This document shows positions 51,903 through 60,760 of a DNA stretch of 64,000 nt, piece after piece. The DNA comes from Phytohabitans maris (lineage in GTDB: Bacteria; Actinomycetota; Actinomycetes; Mycobacteriales; Micromonosporaceae), in the NCBI RefSeq assembly GCF_031085175.1, contig NZ_JAVHUY010000024.1, forward strand, positions 62,001 to 126,000. Reading direction: 5' to 3'. The notes beneath the pieces were generated by a model. It did no database searches. It was given only the letters and a program-made list of their open reading frames with translations, and had not been told where the DNA came from. A program made the translations under genes and the position numbers. How positions within the stretch are numbered: the first letter of the stretch is position 1; every line of letters starts with the position of its first letter.

Positions 51903-52261
51903 TTTTGGCCCTGTAGCCCTCTGTGGGCGTACCTCCCTGAGCGGTCTCCGCCCTCATCTGGGCGTTTGCGCCATCAGCACAGAGGTACAGATCAAGAAAT
52001 TTCCTGATTCGCTTGACACCGCTATAGCGCAATGTAACGCTATAACCACGCAGCGTTATCGCGACGAAGGTCCGAGTCACGCGCGGGGGAACCAAACCGG
52101 GGGGATGCGCGGGGCGGTGGGAGTTGAGCGGAAAGACCGCTCATGACCCGCCGCCCCGCGCGCTGCGTGGGGTACCCAGGGCCCGAGCCTTCTGTGTGGC
52201 TTCGACGGCGCCCGCGTATGGTGTGTGGTCGTTGCAACGGACGCGTTCGACAGGAGCTTTC
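51903..52261. other. manA-ahcY intergenic region with AT-rich operators
   Basis: The 359-bp gap contains an AT-rich island (about 51980-52070) with TTGACA at 52013-52018 and two palindromes: ATCAAGAAATTTCCTGAT (51991-52008, one mismatch) and TATAGCG/CGCTATA (52023-52029 and 52038-52044). A GC-rich leader of about 180 bp follows before the ahcY start. No coding frame convinces. I could not match the leader to a SAH or SAM riboswitch. Confidence 0.6.
51991..52044. promoter_or_regulatory. Paired palindromes upstream of ahcY
   Basis: An 18-bp palindrome (51991-52008) and a 7-bp inverted repeat with 8-bp spacer (52023-52044) flank a TTGACA at 52013. A further AACGCT/AGCGTT pair overlaps the second one (52037-52058). 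Such AT-rich symmetry inside a GC-rich genome suggests a repressor site on the ahcY promoter. Confidence 0.5.
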
Positions 52262-53755
<1,494 letters not shown>

Positions 53756-53774
53756 GACGCGCCTTCTGCTCTCA

Positions 53775-53809
53775 CGGCTGACCGGCGGCCTTCGGCCGCC
53801 GGTCAGCCG
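53775..53809 (+). terminator. Strong hairpin terminator after ahcY
   Basis: A perfect 16-bp stem (CGGCTGACCGGCGGCC, 53775-53790, with 53794-53809) closes on a 3-base TTC loop. There is no T run, as is common in high-GC actinobacteria. It also lies just beyond the convergent 53832 gene, so it may act both ways. Confidence 0.75.
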
Positions 53810-53831
53810 GTGAACGCTAGCGGCCACCGCA

Positions 53832-54041
53832 CTAGCTGGCCCGATTTCGGCCTTTGGGCCGGACCCCGGTGCCGACGCAGTAGACGAGCCAGCTCACGGC
53901 GACCGCGGTGGCCAGGAAGCTGAGGTGCATGGCGTCGAGCAGGAGGACCACGGCCAGCACGGCGAGCCAGGGGAGGAGCACCTTCACCCACGCAACGGTA
54001 CTGGCTCGGGGCGCTCTTTCGGTGGGGTCGGTGCGGCGCAT
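53832..54041 (-). CDS. Small two-helix membrane protein
   Basis: The 69-residue protein MRRTDPTERAP... has two hydrophobic segments (VLLPWLAVLAVVLLLDAM and LATAVAVSWLVYCVGTGV) and a basic C-terminus (RPKGRNRAS). No family is recognised; actinobacteria often carry such small hydrophobic proteins. The ATG at 54041 fits the start of the polar N-terminus; the longer frame to 54227 is judged an artefact. A weak GGA precedes the start. Confidence 0.55.
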   Translation of the reverse strand: MRRTDPTERAPRASTVAWVKVLLPWLAVLAVVLLLDAMHLSFLATAVAVSWLVYCVGTGVRPKGRNRAS

Positions 54042-54160
54042 CTCGCGTCCGCTCGTTGCGGCGGCTCGCGTTCCTGGCTGCGGCGCCGTTCGGGTGCGGG
54101 CAAGGAGCGGCGGGCCGGTGTTTGCCGCCACCGACCCGCCGTCCGGTCCCTGCGACTCGA

Positions 54161-54646
54161 TCAGAGCATGTGCTGGGCCTGTGGGCCTACCACCTGTACA
54201 AGTTCTGACTCGAGGAGTCGAAGCCACCGCCGCTGGACGCTCCGCAGCGTCGTGACGATCGGGCGGCTCGGCGTCTCGTCGGCCGGGATCAGCACCGCCT
54301 GGTCGCCCGGGAGAACCATCAGCCAGGCGGCCACCCGCCCGCCCCCGTCGCTCCCGCCGGGCGCGTGGGCCTCGCTGTGCGTGCTGCCCTTGCTGTCCGT
54401 GCTGCCCTCGCCCTCCGTGTGGGCCTCGCCGTCCGCGCGACCTTCGCCACCCGTGTGGCCCTCGTCGGCCGTGTGGCCTGCGCCGTCCGCGCGGCCGTTG
54501 CCGGGCGTGTGGCCTTCGCCGTCCCGGCCCTTGTCGCGCCGGTAGAGGGCGAAGAGGGTCGGCTTCTCGTCGACGAAGACCAAGCCGAGCCGCAGCTGCC
54601 AGGGCAGCTCAGGAAGCTCGGGAACCAACGTCCGCTCGTCCAGCAC
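54161..54646 (-). CDS. Hypothetical protein with hexapeptide repeats
   Basis: The 161-residue protein has a folded N-terminal part (VPELPELPWQLRLGLVFVDE, then KPTLFALYRRDKGR, residues 1-41), then nine 6-residue repeats (DGEGHT, PGNGRA, DGAGHT, ADEGHT, GGEGRA, DGEAHT, EGEGST, DSKGST, HSEAHA; residues 42-95, bases 54362-54523), then a folded C-terminal part (VAAWLMVLPGDQAVLIPADE to VQVVGPQAQHML). The repeat looks like an 18-bp expansion inserted in a conserved domain. The GTG at 54646 has GGGAGG upstream. It is divergent from the XRE regulator and may be part of that locus. Confidence 0.6.
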   Translation of the reverse strand: MLDERTLVPELPELPWQLRLGLVFVDEKPTLFALYRRDKGRDGEGHTPGNGRADGAGHTADEGHTGGEGRADGEAHTEGEGSTDSKGSTHSEAHAPGGSDGGGRVAAWLMVLPGDQAVLIPADETPSRPIVTTLRSVQRRWLRLLESELVQVVGPQAQHML

Positions 54647-54734
54647 GGCTGCCTCCCACGGTCTTCGCCCGACTCGGTGGCTGCGCGTCGACGCCGTTGT
54701 CGTCGTACATTCCAGGGTGCATGCCGCGCCTGCG

Positions 54735-54750
54735 AGATGCAAGTGCATCT
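54735..54750. promoter_or_regulatory. Palindrome upstream of XRE regulator
   Basis: AGATGCA (54735-54741) and TGCATCT (54744-54750) are perfect 7-bp arms around AG, about 53 bp before the regulator start. A second looser pair (GCAAC ... GTTGC) follows before the start. Autoregulation by the HTH protein is a reasonable guess. Confidence 0.45.
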
Positions 54751-54802
54751 GATGCCATCTTGTTGCAACCTAGTTCATGAAGTTGCGTGTACGGTATGCA
54801 CG

Positions 54803-55654
54803 ATGGCAGTGAAGCCAAGCCCGACCACTTTGCGACGGCAATTGGGCGCGGAATTGCGCCGCTTGCGTGCCGACCGCACAGTGGCGGACGTGGCCGCTGA
54901 GCTCGGCTGGTCAGAATCCAAGCTGAGTCGCATCGAGACCGCCCACACGGGCGTCCGGCCCAAAGACCTGGACCGGCTCCTTGAGGCGTACGCCGTCGCC
55001 GAAGAAGCCCGAGCACGAATCCGGGCGCTCGCGGGGCAGTCCCGGCAGCGGGCGTGGTGGGAGGCGTACGGTGACGTGCTGCCAAACGCCTACGAGACGT
55101 ACATCGGGTTCGAGGCCGAAGCGGTCGGCATCTACAACTACGAGGCACAGATCGTGCCCGGCCTGTTGCAGACCGCCGAGTACGCGAGCGCGGTCATCCA
55201 GGCGGACGGAATCTACGAAGACGACGAGGTGCACGGCCAGCGGGTGGCCGTGAGGATGGCACGTCAGGCCGTGTTGACGCGCGATCCTCCGCCCAAGCTC
55301 TCCGTCATCCTCGACGAAGCGGTCCTACGCCGCCAGATCGGCGGTCCGGACGTCATGCGCCGCCAGCTCACCCGCCTCGCGGAGGCGAACGAACGAAAGA
55401 TGATCACGGTCCAGGTCCTCCCCTTCTCGGCCGGTGCCCACCGTGCCTTGGCTGGATCGTTCGTCGTCCTTGAGTTCTCCGGCGAGTCGGACCAACCGCT
55501 CGTCTACTGCGAGGGCATGACCGGCGGTGTGTTCCGGAGCCGGCAGGATGAGTTGCGAAGCTATTGGATGAGCTTCGAATCGCTTCGCTCGGTCGCGTTG
55601 AGCCCGAAGCTCTCTGTCGAGTTCATCAACAAGGTCGTGCACGACAGTCAGTAG
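54803..55654 (+). CDS. XRE-type HTH regulator with DUF5753
   Basis: The 283-residue protein has an N-terminal HTH (LRRQLGAELRRLRADRTVAD, then VAAELGWSESKLSRIETAHT, residues 9-48) and a C-terminal DUF5753 ligand/partner domain (WEAYGDVLPNAYETYIGFEA, then EAQIVPGLLQTAEYASAVIQ, then ITVQVLPFSAGAHRALAGSF). This is the WhiJ/BldB-linked regulator type widespread in differentiating actinobacteria, normally paired with a small DUF397 protein, as found 32 bp downstream. The ATG at 54803 is chosen from the domain start. Palindromes lie just upstream. Confidence 0.93.
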   Translation: MAVKPSPTTLRRQLGAELRRLRADRTVADVAAELGWSESKLSRIETAHTGVRPKDLDRLLEAYAVAEEARARIRALAGQSRQRAWWEAYGDVLPNAYETYIGFEAEAVGIYNYEAQIVPGLLQTAEYASAVIQADGIYEDDEVHGQRVAVRMARQAVLTRDPPPKLSVILDEAVLRRQIGGPDVMRRQLTRLAEANERKMITVQVLPFSAGAHRALAGSFVVLEFSGESDQPLVYCEGMTGGVFRSRQDELRSYWMSFESLRSVALSPKLSVEFINKVVHDSQ

Positions 55655-55686
55655 TGACTTCGTGGTCCAAGAGAGGAACGGCGCAA

Positions 55687-55896
55687 ATGTCTGCGTCTAT
55701 CAGTGCCCCCGTCAACTGGCGCAAGAGCACCCGCAGCGCGGGCAACGGCCAGTGTGTAGAGGTCGCCGCGATGTCCGAGGGTATCGCGATGCGTGACTCC
55801 AAGGACCCCGAGGGTCCCGTTCTTCGGTTCCGTGCGGCCACGTGGCGGGACTTCGTCGGTTCGCTCCGCGCCGGAGAGTTCGACCGCTCGATGTAG
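55687..55896 (+). CDS. DUF397 small protein
   Basis: The 69-residue protein contains VNWRKSTRSAGNGQCVEVAA, then AMRDSKDPEGPVLRF and WRDFVGSLRAGEF, the full DUF397 pattern. These proteins bind or modulate the neighbouring DUF5753 regulator; some have been proposed to form toxin-antitoxin-like pairs. The ATG at 55687 follows GAGAGGAACGGCGCAA, and a hairpin terminator follows the stop. Confidence 0.93.
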   Translation: MSASISAPVNWRKSTRSAGNGQCVEVAAMSEGIAMRDSKDPEGPVLRFRAATWRDFVGSLRAGEFDRSM

Positions 55897-55910
55897 CAGT
55901 TTCCTTGGCC

Positions 55911-55937
55911 GAGGTGGTCCGGTTGCCGGACCACCTC
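55911..55937 (+). terminator. Hairpin terminator after DUF397 gene
   Basis: Perfect 12-bp stem GAGGTGGTCCGG/CCGGACCACCTC around a TTG loop, 15 bp after the stop codon. No T run follows. Confidence 0.7.
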
Positions 55938-55946
55938 ACAACCGCG

Positions 55947-56069
55947 CTACGAATCTGCTATCGGCTGACCCGGTGTGGAACTGGCGGATCGCGAGCCGCC
56001 GCGCTTCGCGCATTTGGCGTTGCTGGCGAGTGTGAGGGCGACGCCGACGACCGCTGCGGCGGCGAGCAT
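55947..56069 (-). CDS. Possible 40-residue secreted or membrane peptide
   Basis: A minus-strand frame from ATG 56069 to TAG 55947 encodes MLAAAAVVGVALTLASNAKC then a polar Ser/Arg/Gly-rich tail. The hydrophobic start resembles a signal anchor, and GGAGG (56080-56084) sits 10 bases before the ATG. There is no homology evidence and the frame is short, so it may be chance. It lies in the 327-bp gap between the DUF397 gene and efeU, together with a terminator and an iron box. Confidence 0.35.
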   Translation of the reverse strand: MLAAAAVVGVALTLASNAKCAKRGGSRSASSTPGQPIADS

Positions 56070-56186
56070 GGCCGATATACCTCCGCTAATCGATCTTGAT
56101 TGAGTCCAAAGTGCCTGGTGGGGCGGTGTGGGTCACAAAGGGCTCAACTTGACTCGCGCCCTGGTGAAGAGAGAAGGTGTGGCTGC

Positions 56187-56206
56187 CCTAAGTTAGGGGT
56201 GCCTAA
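56187..56206 (+). promoter_or_regulatory. Iron-box-like operator upstream of efeU
   Basis: CCTAAGTTAGG (56187-56197) and TTAGGGGTGCCTAA (56193-56206) give three overlapping TTAGG/CCTAA half-sites, 18 bp before the efeU start. This is the half-site of actinobacterial IdeR/DmdR boxes, although the central spacing differs from the 19-bp consensus. Confidence 0.55.
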
Positions 56207-56223
56207 GGATCCGGAGTCACACC

Positions 56224-57105
56224 ATGGGCGACAACCCCCTGTTCGCGACCTACCTGATCGGCCTTCGCGAGGGTCTCGAGGCCACGCTGGTGGTCAGCAT
56301 CCTCGTCGCCTTCCTCGTCAAGTCGGACCGGCGCAACCGGCTTCCCTGGGTGGCCCTCGGCGTCGCCGTGGCCGTGGTGCTGTCGGTCGGGTTCGGGGCG
56401 CTCCTGACGTACACGCGGACCACACTGCTCGCCGACTACCGGGACCGGGAGCTCTTCGAGGCGATCACGTCCGTGGCCGCGGTCTGCTTCGTCACCTGGA
56501 TGATCTTCTGGATGCGCCGCGCCGCCCGTTCGATCGCCGGCGAGCTGCGCGAGGGGCTCGACCGCGCGATCGCCGTCGGGCCGATCGCGGTGGTCCTGTT
56601 CGCCTTTCTGGCGGTGGCGCGCGAGGGGTTGGAGACGGCACTGCTGTTCTTCGCCGCCGTACAGGGCGCGGAGAGCGACACCGGCCCGCTCCTCGCGATC
56701 ATCGGCGGCATCATCACCTCGATCGTGATCGGTGTGCTGCTGTACGCCAGCGCCGTGCGGATCAACCTCACCAAGTTCTTCACCTGGACCGGCGTGCTGC
56801 TGGTGCTGGTCGCGGCCGGCATCCTCAAGTACGGCGTGCACGACTTCCAGGAGGCTGACGTCCTGCCCGGCCTCAACACCCTGGCCTTTGACATCAGCGG
56901 CACTCTCGACCCGTCGACCTGGTACGCGGCGCTCCTCGCGGGGATGTTCAACATCACGCCGGCACCCACAGTGCTAGAGGTCATCGCCTGGCTGGCGTAC
57001 GCCGTACCCGTGCTGTTGCTCTTTCTCATCCCCGGCCGCAAGCGGCCGGCGCCACCTCAGCCATCCCCGGAAAGCCCCGCGCCCGCGGCGTCACAGGCAG
57101 CTTGA
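56224..57105 (+). CDS. efeU: Iron permease EfeU (FTR1 family)
   Basis: The 293-residue membrane protein has seven helices and two iron-binding REGLE motifs (LIGLREGLEATL at residues 11-22 and AREGLETALLFFA at about 133). It imports iron with the EfeO and EfeB partners. The ATG follows CGGAGTCACACC. The Pro-rich C-terminal tail is cytoplasmic. It is first in efeUOB, 20 bp before efeO. Confidence 0.95.
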   Translation: MGDNPLFATYLIGLREGLEATLVVSILVAFLVKSDRRNRLPWVALGVAVAVVLSVGFGALLTYTRTTLLADYRDRELFEAITSVAAVCFVTWMIFWMRRAARSIAGELREGLDRAIAVGPIAVVLFAFLAVAREGLETALLFFAAVQGAESDTGPLLAIIGGIITSIVIGVLLYASAVRINLTKFFTWTGVLLVLVAAGILKYGVHDFQEADVLPGLNTLAFDISGTLDPSTWYAALLAGMFNITPAPTVLEVIAWLAYAVPVLLLFLIPGRKRPAPPQPSPESPAPAASQAA

Positions 57106-57125
57106 CCGCAAGGAGAACCCGCACG

Positions 57126-58265
57126 ATGCGTACCCCTAGAATTCTCGCCCTCGCCGCGGCCGGCGCATTGGCCGGCGGCGCCCTCGCGGCCTGTGCCGAC
57201 GACGCCGGCTCGGATGGCGACGCGGCCGCCGCCGGCGGCCCGATCGCGGTGAACGCGACCGACAGCGCGTGTGAGGTCGCGAAGACCGACGTCGACGCCG
57301 GCACGGTGACCTTCAAGGTGACCAACAAGGGTGTCAAGGTCACCGAGTTCTACGTGTACGCCCAGGGTGACCGGGTGATGGGCGAGGTGGAGAACATCGC
57401 GCCGGGCCTCAGCCGCGAGCTCCACGTGGAGCTGCCCGCCGGCAGCTACGAGACGGCCTGCAAGCCGGGCATGGTGGGCAAGGGCATCCGCGGGGCGCTC
57501 AAGGTGAACGGGTCGGCCGCGCCGCTGACCGCCGACGCGGCGCTCGCCTCGGCCACCGAGAACTACCAGCGGTACGTCAAGAGCCAGACCGCCGCGCTGC
57601 TGGAGAAGACGCAGGAGTTCGTGACCTCGGTCAAGGCGGGCGACGTGGCGAAGGCCAAGGAGCTGTTCCCGGTGGCGCGCACGTACTGGGAGCGGATCGA
57701 GCCGGTCGCGGAGATCTTCGGTGACCTCGACCCGAAGATCGACGGGCGCGAGGAGGTCGTCGAGGAGGGCATGGAGTTCACCGGGTTCCACCGGATCGAG
57801 AAGGACCTGTGGACGACCGGTGACATCTCCAAGGACGGGCCGCTGGCCGACCGCCTGATGGCCGACGTCAACGAGATCGTGGCCAAGGCGAACGCCGAGA
57901 AGCTCTCCCCGCTCCAGCTCGCCAACGGCGCCAAGGAGCTGCTGGACGAGGTGGCGACCGGCAAGATCACGGGCGAGGAGGACCGCTACTCGCACACCGA
58001 CCTGTGGGACTTCGCCGCCAACCTGGAGGGTTCGAAGGCGGCGATCGCCGCGCTCCGCCCCGCGCTGGAGCAGCGGGCGCCCGACCTGGTCAAGCAGCTC
58101 GACACCGAGTTCGCGAACGTGGAGACCACGCTGGGCAAGCACCGGGCCGGCGACGGGTGGAAGCTGCACAACCAGCTCAACCAGGACGAGCTCAAGGAGC
58201 TGTCCGACTCGATCAACGCGCTGGCCGAGCCGATCAGCAAGGTGGCGGCGGTCGTCGCGAAGTGA
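57126..58265 (+). CDS. efeO: EfeO iron-binding lipoprotein (cupredoxin-M75)
   Basis: The 379-residue protein has a signal with lipobox (LALAAAGALAGGALAACADD), a cupredoxin-like domain (IAVNATDSACEVAKTDVDAG to VNGSA) and an M75/imelysin-like domain with the metal-binding helix MEFTGFHRIEKDLW (HxxE at about residues 221-224). It binds iron on the cell surface for EfeU. AAGGAG precedes the ATG at 57126; an upstream in-frame codon at 57102 lies in the efeU end and is less likely. Confidence 0.95.
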   Translation: MRTPRILALAAAGALAGGALAACADDAGSDGDAAAAGGPIAVNATDSACEVAKTDVDAGTVTFKVTNKGVKVTEFYVYAQGDRVMGEVENIAPGLSRELHVELPAGSYETACKPGMVGKGIRGALKVNGSAAPLTADAALASATENYQRYVKSQTAALLEKTQEFVTSVKAGDVAKAKELFPVARTYWERIEPVAEIFGDLDPKIDGREEVVEEGMEFTGFHRIEKDLWTTGDISKDGPLADRLMADVNEIVAKANAEKLSPLQLANGAKELLDEVATGKITGEEDRYSHTDLWDFAANLEGSKAAIAALRPALEQRAPDLVKQLDTEFANVETTLGKHRAGDGWKLHNQLNQDELKELSDSINALAEPISKVAAVVAK

Positions 58266-58303
58266 TGGAGTCCGGTGAGTGAGCGACCCAGCAGGAGGTG
58301 GTC

Positions 58304-59629
58304 ATGAACCGGCGCAGGGCCCTCGCCTTGGCGGGCGTCGGTGTGGTCGGTGCGGGCGCGGCGGCGGGGGGGGGGGCGCGGCGGCGGGGGGGCCCCCCCG
58401 GCCCGGGGGGGGGGGGCGGGGGGGGGGGGGGGGAAGGGGGGGGCCCCGCCCCGCTCCTGCGGGACGACGACCCGGCCACGGCGGGAGTGTCCGGGGCGGT
58501 CGAGTTCTACGGCGAACGGCAGGCCGGCATCGTCACGCCGGCGCAGGACCGGCTGCATTTCGTGGCGTTCGACGTGGTCACCAAGAGCCGCGACAAGCTG
58601 GTCGAGATGCTGCGGGAGTGGACCGAGGCGGCCGCCCGGATGACGGCGGGCAAGGACGCCGGCCTCATCGGCGCGGTGGACGGCATCCCCGAGGCGCCGC
58701 CGGACGACACCGGTGAGGCGCTGGGGCTGCCGCCCTCCGGCCTGACGCTGACGATCGGCTTCGGGCCGTCGCTGTTTCGCAACGCGGACGGCGTCGACCG
58801 GTTCGGCCTGGCCGCCCAGCGCCCGGCCGCGCTGGCCGACCTGCCCCGCTTTCCCGGCGACGCGCTGGAGGCGAAGATCTCCGGCGGCGACCTGTGCGTA
58901 CAGGCCTGCGCCAACGACCCGCAGGTGGCGGTGCACGCGATCCGCAACCTGGCCCGGATCGGGTTCGGCACGGTGAGCGTGCGCTGGTCGCAGCTCGGCT
59001 TCGGGCGTACCTCCTCCACGTCGACCAGCCAGGCCACGCCGCGCAACCTGTTCGGCTTCAAGGACGGCACCGCCAACCTCAAGGCCGAGGAGGAGGCGCT
59101 GCTCCGCGAACACCTGTGGGTGCAGCCCGGCGACGGACCGTCCTGGATGGAGGGTGGGTCGTACGCGGTCACCCGCAAGATCCGGATGCTCGTCGAGACC
59201 TGGGACCGCACGTCGCTGGCGGAGCAGGAGGCGATCGTCGGGCGGACCAAGGGCTCCGGGGCGCCGCTGGGCGGCAAGGACGAGTTCGAGGAGCTCGACT
59301 TCACCCGCAAGGGCGCGGACGGCGAGCCGGCCATCCCCGAGGTGGCGCACGTGCGGCTGGCCCACCCGGACCAGAACGGCGGCGCCCGCCTGCTCCGGCG
59401 CGGCTACAACTTCGTCGACGGCTCGGACGGGCTGGGGCGGCTCGACGCGGGGCTGTTCTTCATCGCCTACCAGCGCGACCCGCACAAGCAGTTCGTGCCG
59501 GTACAGACCGCGCTGGCCCGCAACGACGTCATGAACGAGTACATCCGGCACGTCTCCAGCGGGCTCTTCGCCTGCCCGCCCGGCGTACGCGAGAAGGGCG
59601 ACTTCTGGGGCCGGGCACTTTTCGGCTGA
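58304..59629 (+). CDS. efeB: EfeB deferrochelatase/DyP-type peroxidase
   Basis: The 441-residue haem peroxidase has a Tat signal (NRRRALALAGVGVVGAGAAA). The DyP domain includes FYGERQAGIVTPAQDRLHFV, the GxxDG motif in NLFGFKDGTANLK (about residue 250) and VAHVRLAHPDQNGGARLLRR with GYNFVDG. It removes iron from haem or oxidises Fe(II) for EfeUO. GGAGG precedes the ATG. Just after the signal the DNA is an extreme G run (58362-58446) that encodes RRRGGPPGPGGGGG and looks like sequence error, so the linker length is unreliable, although the frame is kept. Confidence 0.93.
   Translation: MNRRRALALAGVGVVGAGAAAGGGARRRGGPPGPGGGGGGGGGEGGGPAPLLRDDDPATAGVSGAVEFYGERQAGIVTPAQDRLHFVAFDVVTKSRDKLVEMLREWTEAAARMTAGKDAGLIGAVDGIPEAPPDDTGEALGLPPSGLTLTIGFGPSLFRNADGVDRFGLAAQRPAALADLPRFPGDALEAKISGGDLCVQACANDPQVAVHAIRNLARIGFGTVSVRWSQLGFGRTSSTSTSQATPRNLFGFKDGTANLKAEEEALLREHLWVQPGDGPSWMEGGSYAVTRKIRMLVETWDRTSLAEQEAIVGRTKGSGAPLGGKDEFEELDFTRKGADGEPAIPEVAHVRLAHPDQNGGARLLRRGYNFVDGSDGLGRLDAGLFFIAYQRDPHKQFVPVQTALARNDVMNEYIRHVSSGLFACPPGVREKGDFWGRALFG
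58362..58446. repeat. Extreme poly-G/C tract inside efeB
   Basis: About 85 bp that are almost entirely G or C, with G runs of 11 to 16 and only a few other bases, between the Tat signal and the DyP domain. Nothing comparable occurs elsewhere in the window. It may be an assembly or base-calling artefact, or a true hypermutable tract. Confidence 0.8.
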
Positions 59630-59661
59630 GCTCGACCTTTCCGTGCGCTCTCCCCACGGCG

Positions 59662-59715
59662 GTGATCGAAGCTCCCCTCAAGTCGTTCTAACGACTTGAA
59701 GGGAGCTTCGATCAC
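59662..59715. repeat. 54-bp palindrome, copy 3
   Basis: GTGATCGAAGCTCCCCTCAA...GGGAGCTTCGATCAC with perfect centre AAGTCGTTCTAACGACTT. It lies between convergent efeB and the RDD gene, consistent with a bidirectional terminator. Confidence 0.85.
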
Positions 59716-59724
59716 CGGAAGCGC

Positions 59725-60744
59725 TCAGTCGGGCGCGGCTTGGCGGAGCGTGCTGGCCACCGGCGGGCGGCGCATGCCGGTCCAGTCGGGCTGCTCGGCG
59801 GTGGGGCCCAGCCACGGCGGCCGCGGCCAGGCGTGGCTCGGCCACTCGTGCGGCGGGCCCGGCGGCACCGGCACCGGCGGCCGGGTGAGCGTCGTCGCCG
59901 GGCGGGACGGCACCGCGAGCCCGGGCCAGAGGGCCGCGGTGGCCGAACGGGCGCGGGCGAGGCGGTGGGCGGCCCGCCGGTGCCGCTCGGCGAGCACGGC
60001 CGCGAGGTAGGCCCAGCCCGGTACGCCGGGCGGTGGCGGTGGCGTGGTCCGGGCCAGGATCTCACCCGCCAGCGCCTGCCCCAGCCGGCTCCGCTCCGGC
60101 TCGGAGAGGCCGTGGCCGCGGGCCAGGAAGTGGCGTACGGCCAGCGCGAGGTCGTCGTCGAGCCCGGTCAGGTCGAGCGTGGACGCCCAGCCAGCCAGCG
60201 GCGGCGGCATGCCCGGCACCCAGCCCCACGAGGCCGGGGTGCGGTCGTGGATCACCATCGTGCCGGCGGCGAGGTCGCCGAGGCGTTTGCCGCGCGGGTT
60301 GGCCAGCATCGTGGCGAGGCTGGCGACCCAGGTGACCAGCGGCAGTACCAGCCCCGGCCACTCCACCGCGACCCCCACTAGGCTGCGGGTGAGCGCGTGG
60401 CGGAAGCGCACCGGCCCGCCGTCGTCCCGCACGACCCGCAGGCCGACCGCGAGCTTGCCGACGGTGCGGCCGCCCATGAACGTCTCGCACAGCGTCGGGT
60501 AACCCACGAGCACGAGCACAGCACCCACGGTGAACAGCGCGCCCTCCAGCGCGGCATCGACCACCGGCGCGGTCGAGAGGGAGACCGCCACGATGACCAG
60601 CAGCGCGAAGGCGAGCATCAGCTGGACGGCGATGTCGACCAGCAACGCGAGGACCCGGGAACCGACCCGGGCCACGCGTACCTCGACCTCGACCGCCTCC
60701 CCGCTGACGAGGACGCCGGCGGAGGAGTGGACTTGCGCGCTCAC
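59725..60744 (-). CDS. RDD family membrane protein
   Basis: The 339-residue protein has an N-terminal RDD domain with helices (VGSRVLALLVDIAVQLMLAF), GYPTLCETFMGGRTVGKLAV and GLRVVRDDGGPVRFRHALTR, then a soluble C-terminal region with ALAVRHFLARGHGLSEPERS and a Pro-rich end. RDD proteins sit in the cytoplasmic membrane and some act in transport. The GTG at 60744 is chosen to match family starts; ATG 60762 overlaps the start of the divergent SpoIIM gene. RDD-SpoIIM-DUF58 is a recurring actinobacterial neighbourhood. Confidence 0.82.
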   Translation of the reverse strand: MSAQVHSSAGVLVSGEAVEVEVRVARVGSRVLALLVDIAVQLMLAFALLVIVAVSLSTAPVVDAALEGALFTVGAVLVLVGYPTLCETFMGGRTVGKLAVGLRVVRDDGGPVRFRHALTRSLVGVAVEWPGLVLPLVTWVASLATMLANPRGKRLGDLAAGTMVIHDRTPASWGWVPGMPPPLAGWASTLDLTGLDDDLALAVRHFLARGHGLSEPERSRLGQALAGEILARTTPPPPPGVPGWAYLAAVLAERHRRAAHRLARARSATAALWPGLAVPSRPATTLTRPPVPVPPGPPHEWPSHAWPRPPWLGPTAEQPDWTGMRRPPVASTLRQAAPD

Positions 60745-60760
60745 CCGACAAGTGAACACC

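Noticed and set aside
52013-52046. A standard sigma-70-type promoter with TTGACA at 52013
   Set aside because: No good -10 hexamer lies at 16-18 bp; TATAAC is at 22 bp. The site is reported only as an operator-rich region.
52085-52261. SAH or SAM riboswitch in the ahcY leader
   Set aside because: The leader is GC-rich and contains GTTGCAACGG, which recalls part of SAH riboswitches, but I could not fit the conserved core and pseudoknot. A covariance-model search would decide.
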